7,074 nt of DNA from NCBI GenBank assembly GCA_904501815.1, contig CAJGCN010000068.1:1-7074 (forward strand), given 5' to 3'. Made by a program: the position numbers and the translations under genes. Positions 1 to 6,898 of this stretch are shown here, piece by piece (within the stretch, counting starts at the first letter, position 1; every line of letters begins with the position of its first letter). This DNA comes from an uncultured Clostridia bacterium (lineage in GTDB: Bacteria; Bacillota; Clostridia; Christensenellales; Borkfalkiaceae). A model generated the notes under the pieces. The model searched no databases and was not told where the DNA came from. It worked only from the letters and a program-made list of their open reading frames with translations.

Positions 1-2
1 GA

Positions 3-38
3 GTATTTTTAATGGCAATTTTTAAAATGAAGAAATAA
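3..38 (+). CDS. possible 3' tail of an unidentified + strand gene (partial)
   Basis: One + frame is open from the window edge to a TAA at 36-38 and would encode VFLMAIFKMKK. It stops four bases before a strong hairpin whose + side is followed by a T-rich run, which is what the end of a rightward gene would look like. The other two + frames close at 10-12 and 23-25. Eleven codons cannot identify a family, and the region may simply be intergenic. Confidence 0.2.
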   Translation, partial: VFLMAIFKMKK

Positions 39-41
39 ACG

Positions 42-75
42 CTCCCGTCGGAATTCCGACGGGAGTTTGGTTTTT
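42..75 (+). terminator. intrinsic terminator, probably bidirectional
   Basis: A perfect 24-bp palindrome (42-65) forms a 10-bp GC-rich stem, CTCCCGTCGG with CCGACGGGAG, around an AATT loop. On the + strand it is followed by TTTGGTTTTT; on the minus strand by CGTTTATTTC, a weaker T-rich run. It lies 16 bases past the stop codon of the minus-strand sugar kinase, so it probably ends that transcript and also any rightward gene entering from the left. Confidence 0.85.
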
Positions 76-81
76 ATAAAA

Positions 82-1182
82 TTATTGCGCGTATTTTTCT
101 ACGATAGCTTGCAATTCGTCAAGTCTTTCAATCATATTCTTGGCAAGCTTTAAATGACATCTTGCCCGCACTAAGTTTTGGTCTTTGTAATGCGTTCTGA
201 AATATTCGTCCCCGTCTAAATAGTCGGTTAAAAATCTCATACCGCATTCCACCGTCATTGCCACTGCGCCAAGCGCAAGCGTTTTTCTTTCTTCATCTGT
301 CAAAAGCTCTTTTACCGCGCCAACGAACCCGCGCGCAAACGCTTCGTATTTTTCCATATCAACAGCAACTTTCAAAAGGTCTTTCTCGTCTTCTTCCCCC
401 GTCGACGCCGCTATACGCACCGCGTCGCCAAAGTCAAAGGCGATAAGTCCGGGCATAACTGTGTCTAAATCAATCACGCAAAGATAATCTTTGGTTTCTT
501 CGTCGAACAACACGTTGCTACATTTCGTATCGTTATGGGTGACACGAAGGGGCAAAATTCCCTGTTTTTGCATACGGTATAACCGCGTTGCGATTTCTTC
601 AAGTTCAAAATACCCTTGAATATCCTGTTCCACCGAGCCTTTACGACCGACCGCATCCTTTTCAATCGCTTCACGGAACAACTGATAACGGTTGACGGTG
701 TTGTGAAAATGCGGGATAACGATATGCAAATTTTCAACGGGATAGTCTTTTAAATACTGTTGAAATTCCCCAAACGCACGCCCGGAAGCTTCTACGATTT
801 CACAGGTATCGGGCGTTAAAAAGGACATTGACCCATCGATAAATCGGCAACAACGCCAAAATTCCGTTTCGGAAAGATAGGCGTAGTAATTCCCTTCCGC
901 CGTTTTTTGGTAGTGCAACACGCCTCGCTTTGCGCTTACGCCCGTTTGTTTAATTTTACTGCGAATATATTCGGTAATTGAAGAAACGTTCTCCATCACG
1001 GCAACGGGATTTTTAAAGACTTTCGTGTTCACCCGTTGCAATATATAATCCTTGAGTTCCCCGTTTCGGAAGAAATATACTTTATACGTAGTGTTAATGT
1101 GTCCGCTGGTAATCACTTCATAACTACGATATTCCCCGCTGATTTGAAATAATTCGCAAACCTGTTTAATCATTTTTTCCAT
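82..1182 (-). CDS. NahK-like sugar 1-kinase (aminoglycoside phosphotransferase fold)
   Basis: This 366-residue cytoplasmic kinase belongs to the APH/choline-kinase fold. Visible motifs are a nucleotide-binding SGHINTTY (26-33), the catalytic loop THNDTKCSNVL (215-225, catalytic Asp 218), the metal-binding IDLDTVMPG (237-245) and DFGDAVR (250-256). The last three together are characteristic of N-acetylhexosamine 1-kinases such as Bifidobacterium NahK, which phosphorylate C1 of GlcNAc or GalNAc with ATP; the length also matches. Family members are often mislabelled mucin desulfatase. The substrate here is inferred, and no lacto-N-biose phosphorylase or UDP-sugar gene is in view. The start follows a GAGAGGG sequence 15 nt away, which is far for a Shine-Dalgarno; Met4 (codon at 1171-1173) is an alternative. 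The gene stands alone, between its own strong promoter and a terminator, divergent from the deacetylase. Confidence 0.85.
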   Translation of the reverse strand: MEKMIKQVCELFQISGEYRSYEVITSGHINTTYKVYFFRNGELKDYILQRVNTKVFKNPVAVMENVSSITEYIRSKIKQTGVSAKRGVLHYQKTAEGNYYAYLSETEFWRCCRFIDGSMSFLTPDTCEIVEASGRAFGEFQQYLKDYPVENLHIVIPHFHNTVNRYQLFREAIEKDAVGRKGSVEQDIQGYFELEEIATRLYRMQKQGILPLRVTHNDTKCSNVLFDEETKDYLCVIDLDTVMPGLIAFDFGDAVRIAASTGEEDEKDLLKVAVDMEKYEAFARGFVGAVKELLTDEERKTLALGAVAMTVECGMRFLTDYLDGDEYFRTHYKDQNLVRARCHLKLAKNMIERLDELQAIVEKYAQ

Positions 1183-1229
1183 TTATCTATCTTTATTCCC
1201 TCTCATCTTTGCTTTGCGCCAAGCTTAAC

Positions 1230-1237
1230 GCACGTGC
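1230..1237. promoter_or_regulatory. candidate operator palindrome at kinase transcription start
   Basis: The 8-bp palindrome GCACGTGC sits about 5-12 bases downstream of the transcription start predicted for the minus-strand kinase promoter. An even palindrome with a central CG, just past the start site, matches the architecture of LacI-family operators, which commonly control sugar genes. The symmetry does not extend cleanly beyond 8 bp, so this may be chance. Confidence 0.25.
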
Positions 1238-1247
1238 AACACTTATT

Positions 1248-1276
1248 ATTTTAACATATACGTTCACTTTTGTCAA
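1248..1276 (-). promoter_or_regulatory. sigma-A type promoter for the sugar kinase
   Basis: Reading the minus strand, TTGACA (1276-1271) is a perfect -35 box. It is followed after 17 bp by TAAAAT (1253-1248), a one-mismatch -10 box, preceded by TG one base upstream (an extended -10). Transcription should start near 1241, giving a leader of roughly 60 nt before the start codon at 1182. This is the best promoter match I found in the window. Confidence 0.75.
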
Positions 1277-1310
1277 GAAATTAGCGCGCAATTTATACTT
1301 TCTGTATAAT
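1270..1310 (+). promoter_or_regulatory. likely promoter for the polysaccharide deacetylase
   Basis: TTGTCA (1270-1275) and TATACT (1294-1299) are separated by 18 bp and point toward the deacetylase. A perfect TATAAT lies just downstream at 1305-1310, but its matching -35 position holds only TTAGCG, so it may be an alternative -10. The -35 box overlaps the kinase -35 box on the other strand by five bases. The predicted start is near 1306 or 1317, leaving a leader of about 40-55 nt. Confidence 0.5.
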
Positions 1311-1358
1311 TCCTGTTTGAATTGAATAAAATCCATACAAAACAACCAACTTATCAAT

Positions 1359-2201
1359 ATGTTCTCTTTAAAAAAAGCTTATTCTATCCTATGCGCCGTT
1401 TGCTTGCTTACGCTACCTGCTTGCGCAAACAAACCGCCTTTAAACGTTCTGCCTATGGAAGAAAGAAAAATTATTCTGCACGCCCCTGCCCCTTCTAAAA
1501 AGGCAGATGACGGGATTTGGACGGTGGCGGACGTTGATATTTCCGACGTTCAAACGGACAAAAAATTAATTTCGCTTACCTTTGACGACGCGCCTACGGG
1601 GCATTTGGAAAGCTTAATCGCAACCTTTGCTTCGTTTAACGAGAAAAATCCCGATTGTAAAGCAAACGCTACCGTGTTTTTTAACGGCTATCGAATAAAA
1701 GAATATTCCCCTACCTTATTAACGGAAGCAATGACGATCGGGTTCGAGCTTGGCAATCACACCTATTCGCACGCCGATTTATCCAAGCTTGACAGCGAAC
1801 GATTACGGCAGGAAATCGACGAAGTTGACAAATTATTAGAGCAACACGACGGCAAGCCCCGACATTTGCTTCGCGCACCATACGGTAAAACGAGCGAGCA
1901 AGTAAAATCCCTTGCCGAAACGCCGATTATCGACTGGACGGTTGACACGCTGGATTGGACAGGTGTTTCCGCCGAGCAAATTAAACAAACGGTTTTATCG
2001 AAAAAATTCAACGGCGCAATCGTTTTAATGCACGACGGAGGCAAAAATACGATAGAGGCGGTAAAGTTGCTTCTGCCCGCCTTAAAAGAAGCGGGATATC
2101 AGGCGGTTTCCGTTTCACAGCTTTCCAAAGCGCATAACGTTTCGCTTAAACGGGGCAGTACGTATATACGTATTCGCCCGAAAACAACGGGGCAGGGTTG
2201 A
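1359..2201 (+). CDS. polysaccharide deacetylase (NodB domain) lipoprotein
   Basis: This 280-residue carbohydrate esterase family 4 enzyme is predicted to remove N-acetyl groups from an extracellular glycan such as peptidoglycan or a chito-oligosaccharide. A lipoprotein signal peptide ends in LPAC (Cys22), which would anchor it outside the membrane. The five NodB motifs are present: TFDDAP (74-79; Asp76 catalytic base, Asp77 metal ligand, with Ala replacing the usual Gly), HTYSH (134-138; metal-binding His134 and His138), RAPYG (172-176), DWTVDTLDW (192-200) and LMHD (223-226; His225). The metal triad and catalytic residues are therefore intact. The only usable start is the ATG at 1359, because an in-frame TGA lies at 1323-1325 and a later start would lose the signal peptide. 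There is no Shine-Dalgarno before it; the leader is rich in A and C. Exact substrate unknown. Confidence 0.9.
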   Translation: MFSLKKAYSILCAVCLLTLPACANKPPLNVLPMEERKIILHAPAPSKKADDGIWTVADVDISDVQTDKKLISLTFDDAPTGHLESLIATFASFNEKNPDCKANATVFFNGYRIKEYSPTLLTEAMTIGFELGNHTYSHADLSKLDSERLRQEIDEVDKLLEQHDGKPRHLLRAPYGKTSEQVKSLAETPIIDWTVDTLDWTGVSAEQIKQTVLSKKFNGAIVLMHDGGKNTIEAVKLLLPALKEAGYQAVSVSQLSKAHNVSLKRGSTYIRIRPKTTGQG

Positions 2202-2211
2202 GATGAACAGA

Positions 2212-2237
2212 AAAAGGACGGTATTTTCCGTCCTTTT
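2212..2237. terminator. bidirectional intrinsic terminator between convergent genes
   Basis: A perfect 10-bp stem, AAAAGGACGG with CCGTCCTTTT, closes a 6-base TATTTT loop. The + strand continues TTTTCTTTCG and the minus strand CCTTTTTCTG, so it can end both the deacetylase transcript (stop at 2199-2201) and the minus-strand operon (stop at 2253-2255). It fills most of the 51-bp convergent gap. Confidence 0.9.
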
Positions 2238-2252
2238 CTTTCGTATGTAAAC

Positions 2253-3092
2253 TTAAAATTTTTCTTCGGTAAAGCGGTGGAAGAAATCCGCGCAATCATT
2301 TTGCCAATTACGTATCTTTTTAAACGCTTCGGAAGTCTGATAGGCGTTTACTTCGTAGTCCCCCGTACTCGTCCCGTGATTTCCTTCGGGGAATACGTGC
2401 AATTCGTAAGGAATTTTATTTTCCGCAAGCGCAAGAGCGAACTTTAAAGAATCGGTTGCCTTCACCGCGTTGTCCGTCGCCGTCGTCCAAACGAAAGCGG
2501 GAACGGTTTTCTCGCTGACCGCTTCGTTTAAGGCAAGCTTCTTTTCCAAGACGGTCTTTTCTTCTTCGCTATACCCTTCAAGTAAATTGATAAACGAACC
2601 TGCGTGTCCTTCTTTTGTAATTACGGGATAGGAAAGCCCCACCGCCGTCGGTTTATTATCAAGCTCTACGCCGGCAAGGGCAGAAGCTTCGTGATATAAG
2701 GTAGCGAGATTTGCCGTCAAATGCCCGCCTGCCGAAAAGCCCACGACGAATACTTCTTTCTCGTTTACGCATAATTCTTCCGCATGCTTTTTCACGTAGT
2801 CTACCGCGCAAGAAAGTTCTAAGAACTGTTCGGGATAACGCACGCCTTCGGGACGGTTTAAATAGTTAAGAATAAAGCATTGAAATCCCCTTGCCAAAAA
2901 GGCGTTGGAAACGGGTTGCGCTTCTCTTTTACTTGCATAGGCATACCCACCGCCGGGAACAACCACGAGCGCGGGGCGTTTCCATTCGGGATGTTGGGAT
3001 TCATCAAAAGGATTTTCCATCAACACACATTCGAGCGTTCCGCCCTGCAAAAAAGAATACTCTTCTTTTAACTGTACTTTATAAGCTTTCAT
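2253..3092 (-). CDS. alpha/beta hydrolase, esterase/lipase type (BD-FAE/acetyl-esterase-like)
   Basis: This 279-residue serine hydrolase has no signal peptide and is probably cytoplasmic. The oxyanion region is VVVPGGGYAY (43-52), equivalent to the HGGG of hormone-sensitive-lipase-like esterases. The nucleophile elbow is GFSAGG (118-123, Ser120), with probable acid Asp207 in TATDNAV and base His239 in PEGNHG, so the triad is complete. Relatives are annotated as acetyl-xylan or feruloyl esterases that remove ester groups from sugars; the substrate cannot be read from sequence. It is last in the operon, 14 bp after the sulfatase stop. Its AAGGAG Shine-Dalgarno (3105-3100) starts just past that stop, 7 nt from the ATG, suggesting translational coupling. 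A terminator follows. Confidence 0.85.
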   Translation of the reverse strand: MKAYKVQLKEEYSFLQGGTLECVLMENPFDESQHPEWKRPALVVVPGGGYAYASKREAQPVSNAFLARGFQCFILNYLNRPEGVRYPEQFLELSCAVDYVKKHAEELCVNEKEVFVVGFSAGGHLTANLATLYHEASALAGVELDNKPTAVGLSYPVITKEGHAGSFINLLEGYSEEEKTVLEKKLALNEAVSEKTVPAFVWTTATDNAVKATDSLKFALALAENKIPYELHVFPEGNHGTSTGDYEVNAYQTSEAFKKIRNWQNDCADFFHRFTEEKF

Positions 3093-3106
3093 ATTTTTGC
3101 TCCTTA

Positions 3107-5449
3107 TTATAAATTCGGGATTAGGAATGCGACTTTTTGACCATTAAAGTCAAACGTTTCAAAGGCTTTTCGATAACGGAAATAATCGTATTTATAAATG
3201 AGATTTAAAAATTCTCTACGGTAGTAATATTCCAAACTTTCTTTTAAGAACGCAGAAATATCTTCGGGTAAACCTTCTTGCGATTCAAGCTGTTCTTCAT
3301 AATCGAAATGCAACCAAGTCCCGTCCGCTTGTTTTGCGGAAACCGTCGTACCGTCGTAGTAATACTTATTCGTAAAAATCCCCGATTCTAAGCTTACGAA
3401 GACCGACGAAGGCGCATCGGAAAGCATACTCACCCCTTGATACAAGTTCATATTGTAATTATAGCCCATCAAATGCAAAAGAGTGGGTATCAAATCGAAA
3501 GAGTTGCCGAACTTATCAACCGTCGTTCCCCCTTTCAGCGGAGAAAGCAAATCTTTGCTCGCCGTGAACGAAAAATCGTGATAGCCGTCGTAGAAATTCG
3601 TTGACGAAACTCCTAAATCCATACTCCCGCCGTACCAGGTAAAGCAAGGAATATTATATACGTCCGAATTCCAAGCTTGATCTTCCGATATGCCTTTTAA
3701 CTTATAATTGAGAGTGTCGTAATACGCGCTATGGTCGGCGTAGAAAAAGAACACCGTGTCGTCAAGCTCACCCTTTTCGTTTAAATCGTAGAGCAAAGAG
3801 TTGACCCCTTCGTCCAAGTCCATCATACCCGCTTGATAACGCTTGTATTTAAGATACACTTCCTTTTGCTCTTCTTTCGTCAGTTTATTGATTTGCGTAA
3901 AATCCATTGCTTTATCGTAAACGAACGTAGAAGGATAGCCTTGAATAATACGGTAATATTTTTCAAAGCCTTTTAAAATAACGTTCTTCGAGAAATACGC
4001 TTCCTTTTGCTCCTGCGTCATTCCTTTATACATATCTCCCGTAAGATTAGGATAGTCGCCGTATTCGACCAAATCTTCGTAATGCCCGTGCGAGCTGAGA
4101 GTCATGTGCAATGTATAGAAAGCTTCCGAATTTTCTTTTTTATAGGTATATTCGTTAAAATATTCTTTCATTAAAAGATGATCTTTATCAAACGCATAGA
4201 AGGATTCTTTGATGCTTTCGCCCTTGTCGTTGCAACCTTCCAGCTTCGGCATATCTTCCAAGAAATGCGCCGTATCAAACCCGTAAATCCCGTTCGCACC
4301 GTGCGTTTCGTCGCGGTCGTAAGGGTCTTGTTCAGACGTGCCGTGCGTGATATCGCGATCGTAAAAATCCTTTTCGTGTGCGTGGAAATAATTCGCCGTA
4401 TACCCTATTTTCTTTAATGCGTTGGGCAAGGTAAACGGCAGAACGTGTCCGCTGAGATAATCGGAAATATCTGTAAACAAAGGCAAATTGCTCGGATAGC
4501 TTCCTAAAATCGACATAGCTTCGGAATGATTCGTCTTATCCCGCGCGTAGTATTCGGTAAACGCCAAGCCTTGCGTTGCCATTGAATATAAAGTAGGCGT
4601 GTATTCTTTGTTTATCGCAACCCATTCGCCCGATTCTATGACGATTAAAACAAGATTTTTACCGCGCATTGAGCCCGTATAAATATTCTCGCCGTAAACG
4701 TCGTTGCTCATTTGCCCTTCCGCGAAATATTCGTCGATATCGGCAAGCAACAGCTCGTCCATTTCACGCTCGCTACTTTCAAAAAGCTGAGAGAACGCGT
4801 TAGATACTTGCACCGAATAAAACCCGAAAAAGCCGAATTTTCTAAGGGCTTTTGCGGAAATGAATTGCGTTTCGTATAAATAATAGTCGTCATTATAATC
4901 GATAGTATTTTCTTCCGCTTTTACTTCGTTAAAAAAGGACAACGCGCCGTGATAGGAAGCAAACGTACCGCCACACACCAAAATCACCGCCGCGAGCATC
5001 ACCGATGCGGTTTTTAAGGCTTGTCCTTTCTTCGTTTTAATCTTTACGTTGATGAAAATAGACGCACCGAGCGTTAAGCCGAACATAACGAGCATTGCGG
5101 CAAGGAAAAACCAATTGACGAAGTTGGAGTTAAAAACACCCCCCACTTCTTTCGTTAAATTCAGCATGGTAAAGCTGAAAACGATACCGCTCATCGTGCA
5201 TAACGCTTCGTTGACGAAAGATATAACGACTTGCAACACTAATAAAATAGAGCTTACAACGATAGAAGGCACGCAACCGGGCAACAAAAACAGCACTAAT
5301 CCCATCACAAGCATATATGCTAAATCTATCCCCCAATAAACGGGAAATAAGCCCATACCCGTCACTAAGAAAGTAAGCATTTCAATCGCCGCCGAACAAC
5401 CGATATACAGCAAGGCAATCCAAAGTTTTTTCTTTAATAATCCTTCCAT
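3107..5449 (-). CDS. LtaS-like membrane sulfatase / phosphoglycerol transferase
   Basis: This 780-residue protein has the LtaS layout: about five N-terminal membrane segments (near 9-29, 42-58, 61-79, 112-135, 146-166), a linker, and an extracytoplasmic sulfatase-fold domain from about 264. Active-site residues can be matched to S. aureus LtaS: Glu272 in VIESGEW, the nucleophile Thr306 in RDKTNHSEA, His454/His456 in TLSSHGHY, and Asp572-His573 in FYADHSAYY. LtaS enzymes move glycerol phosphate from phosphatidylglycerol to a glycolipid or growing lipoteichoic acid chain; here the acceptor is unknown. It is longer than the roughly 650-residue LtaS, with an apparent 75-residue insert between SSHGHY and KYKRYQAGM, a tandem repeat at 363-384, and a C-terminal tail. 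The ATG follows AAGGA at 5 nt. It lies 17 bp after aspartokinase and 14 bp before the esterase, so it is the middle gene of an operon. Confidence 0.87.
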   Translation of the reverse strand: MEGLLKKKLWIALLYIGCSAAIEMLTFLVTGMGLFPVYWGIDLAYMLVMGLVLFLLPGCVPSIVVSSILLVLQVVISFVNEALCTMSGIVFSFTMLNLTKEVGGVFNSNFVNWFFLAAMLVMFGLTLGASIFINVKIKTKKGQALKTASVMLAAVILVCGGTFASYHGALSFFNEVKAEENTIDYNDDYYLYETQFISAKALRKFGFFGFYSVQVSNAFSQLFESSEREMDELLLADIDEYFAEGQMSNDVYGENIYTGSMRGKNLVLIVIESGEWVAINKEYTPTLYSMATQGLAFTEYYARDKTNHSEAMSILGSYPSNLPLFTDISDYLSGHVLPFTLPNALKKIGYTANYFHAHEKDFYDRDITHGTSEQDPYDRDETHGANGIYGFDTAHFLEDMPKLEGCNDKGESIKESFYAFDKDHLLMKEYFNEYTYKKENSEAFYTLHMTLSSHGHYEDLVEYGDYPNLTGDMYKGMTQEQKEAYFSKNVILKGFEKYYRIIQGYPSTFVYDKAMDFTQINKLTKEEQKEVYLKYKRYQAGMMDLDEGVNSLLYDLNEKGELDDTVFFFYADHSAYYDTLNYKLKGISEDQAWNSDVYNIPCFTWYGGSMDLGVSSTNFYDGYHDFSFTASKDLLSPLKGGTTVDKFGNSFDLIPTLLHLMGYNYNMNLYQGVSMLSDAPSSVFVSLESGIFTNKYYYDGTTVSAKQADGTWLHFDYEEQLESQEGLPEDISAFLKESLEYYYRREFLNLIYKYDYFRYRKAFETFDFNGQKVAFLIPNL
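4298..4363 (-). repeat. 42-bp-period imperfect tandem repeat inside the sulfatase gene
   Basis: The coding strand contains two copies of an octapeptide block 14 codons apart: YDRDITHG (residues 363-370, bases 4363-4340) and YDRDETHG (377-384, bases 4321-4298). The 24-base blocks agree at 18 positions and are in frame. They lie where LtaS relatives have one conserved FYNRD-type motif before the LGFD/YGFD segment, so one copy looks like a local duplication. Confidence 0.7.
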
Positions 5450-5466
5450 ACTTTTCCTTTTTTTAT

Positions 5467-6789
5467 TTATGCAAAAAATTCGTTATAAATCGCGTGAATA
5501 CAAGCGTTGCATTTATCGTTGTCAACGCCGACGATAATATTTAATTCGCTCGAACCTTGATCGATCATAATCACGTTTACGTTCGCATCCGCAAGCGCGC
5601 GGAACAATCTTGCCGACGTACCGATATTATTCGCCATACCGTGCCCCACCGTTGCAATCAAAGCGATATTTTCGTGCGTGTAAATACGGTCAGGATTTGC
5701 AATTTCTTGCATTTCGTCTATTAAAGTTTGCAACATACCGTCTTTTAAATACGCATTATCGATAATCAAAGACATGGTATCAATTCCCGACGGCAAATGT
5801 TCAAAAGAAATTCCGTGCTTAGCAATAACGGAAAGCACTTTTCCAACGAACCCGATTTCCGAGTTCATCATAGATTTTTCCAAAGAAATAACGGTGAAAT
5901 CTTTTTTACCTGCAATTCCCGTCACGATATTTTCCCCGAGTTTGCGTTTGCTTGCGGAAACGATATAAGTACCTTTATCTTCAGGACGGAACGTATTGCA
6001 AATGCGAATGGGAATTCCCGCGCTCTTCACAGGAAAAATAGCGTCGCTGTGCAAAACGTTTGCGCCCATATACGAAAGTTCGCGAAGTTCTTGATAAGAA
6101 AGCTCGGGAATACATTTAGGGGAATTAACGATACGCGGGTCGCAAGCGAAAAATCCGCTTACGTCCGTCCAATTTTCGTATAATACCGCGTTTGCCGCTT
6201 TTGCAACGATAGAGCCGGAAATATCCCCGCCACCGCGCGAGAACGTTTTTACCTTTCCGTCTGCGCCAAGCCCGTAAAATCCCGGTATTACCGCGCGCGG
6301 ATATTTCGCAAAAAGTTTTTTCGCTAATTCATAAGTTTCGTCGCTAAGCAAACCGTTTTCATCAAAACGCACGAACTCCGTTGCATCAATAAAGGGCACG
6401 CCAAGAACAGCCGCCATGATTTTTGCGGCAAGAAATTCCCCGCGAGAAGCGCAATAATCCTGCCCCGCCCCGCCAAGAATTTCCTTTTCGACTTCATTGA
6501 GCGCCGTTTCCAGCCCTAAATCAATACCGATTTCTCTTTCTATATTCATAAAACGAGTGCGAATTTTTTGATAAACTTCGTCAAACGCTTTCTTGTCTCC
6601 GTTTTCATAAGCATCGGAGCAAGCGTATAACAAATCCGTCACCTTAATATCTCCGCCAAACCGTTTACCGGGCGCAGATACAACCACGTAGCGACGTTCT
6701 TCTTCCGCTTTTACGATTTTCGCAGCAGAAAGAATTACGTTTCCGTCCGCCATAGAAGTTCCGCCGAATTTACAAACTTTAATATTCAT
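5467..6789 (-). CDS. lysC: aspartokinase, monofunctional, two ACT domains
   Basis: This 440-residue enzyme phosphorylates L-aspartate with ATP to 4-phospho-aspartate, the first step toward lysine, diaminopimelate, threonine and methionine. The amino-acid kinase domain (about 3-280) shows KFGGTSM (7-13), VVVSAPGK (35-42), SRGEFLAAK (115-123), the nucleotide-binding TFSRGGGDISGS (182-193) and WTDVSGFFACDPRI (207-220). Two ACT regulatory domains follow, around 298-345 and 374-438. The first, with MNSEIGFVGKVLSVI and SFEHLPSGIDTMSLII, resembles the lysine-inhibited class III enzymes (E. coli LysC, B. subtilis YclM) more than the alpha/beta type with an internal start. The ATG follows GAGAGGA at about 4 nt. 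A hairpin lies directly upstream of that site. No homoserine dehydrogenase or dap gene is adjacent, which is unusual, and the next gene, 17 bp downstream, is the membrane sulfatase. Confidence 0.93.
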   Translation of the reverse strand: MNIKVCKFGGTSMADGNVILSAAKIVKAEEERRYVVVSAPGKRFGGDIKVTDLLYACSDAYENGDKKAFDEVYQKIRTRFMNIEREIGIDLGLETALNEVEKEILGGAGQDYCASRGEFLAAKIMAAVLGVPFIDATEFVRFDENGLLSDETYELAKKLFAKYPRAVIPGFYGLGADGKVKTFSRGGGDISGSIVAKAANAVLYENWTDVSGFFACDPRIVNSPKCIPELSYQELRELSYMGANVLHSDAIFPVKSAGIPIRICNTFRPEDKGTYIVSASKRKLGENIVTGIAGKKDFTVISLEKSMMNSEIGFVGKVLSVIAKHGISFEHLPSGIDTMSLIIDNAYLKDGMLQTLIDEMQEIANPDRIYTHENIALIATVGHGMANNIGTSARLFRALADANVNVIMIDQGSSELNIIVGVDNDKCNACIHAIYNEFFA

Positions 6790-6803
6790 ACTGTCCTCTC
6801 TTT

Positions 6804-6829
6804 ACCCGCTACGGTCTTTGCCGTCGGGT
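6804..6829 (-). promoter_or_regulatory. stem-loop abutting the aspartokinase ribosome binding site
   Basis: On the minus strand, ACCCG and ACGG pair with CCGT and CGGGT around a CAAAGA loop, leaving a 2-nt AG bulge: nine base pairs, mostly G-C. The stem ends only three bases before the GAGAGGA Shine-Dalgarno (6800-6794). No U-run follows, so it is not an intrinsic terminator for this strand. It could modulate translation or protect the 5' end of a processed transcript. The 109-nt leader is shorter than a lysine riboswitch and shows no clear match to one. Confidence 0.45.
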
Positions 6830-6898
6830 CCGTAAAATCATTCTCTATCGTATTCCCCTATATAGTTTATGAATAGAATCTCCGTTGCCGTTCTTTAC

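Noticed and set aside
82..1182. Aminoglycoside resistance or choline kinase function
   Set aside because: The fold is shared, but IDLDTVMPG and DFGDAVR with THNDTK are the NahK-like signature, and the context shows no resistance or phosphocholine genes.
1305..1310. TATAAT as the sole deacetylase -10 box
   Set aside because: Its expected -35 position holds only TTAGCG, and TTGTCA is 29 bp away, too far. It is kept only as a possible secondary -10.
2099..2299. 66-codon minus frame across the convergent gap
   Set aside because: It runs through the terminator hairpin and overlaps the ends of two well-supported genes in other frames.
5797..6183. 128-codon + strand open frame antisense to aspartokinase
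   Set aside because: It lies wholly inside a clear aspartokinase gene; the product has no recognisable motif and no good ribosome binding site. It is a shadow frame, as are the shorter antisense frames inside the kinase, esterase and sulfatase genes.
6809..6841. 10-codon leader peptide (MILRTRRQRP) on the minus strand, ending inside the aspartokinase hairpin
   Set aside because: It has no well-spaced ribosome binding site and no run of lysine, threonine or methionine codons, so it does not look like an attenuation peptide.
6790..6898. Lysine riboswitch upstream of aspartokinase
   Set aside because: The gap is shorter than the usual riboswitch and I see no five-way junction-like pairing or expression-platform terminator.
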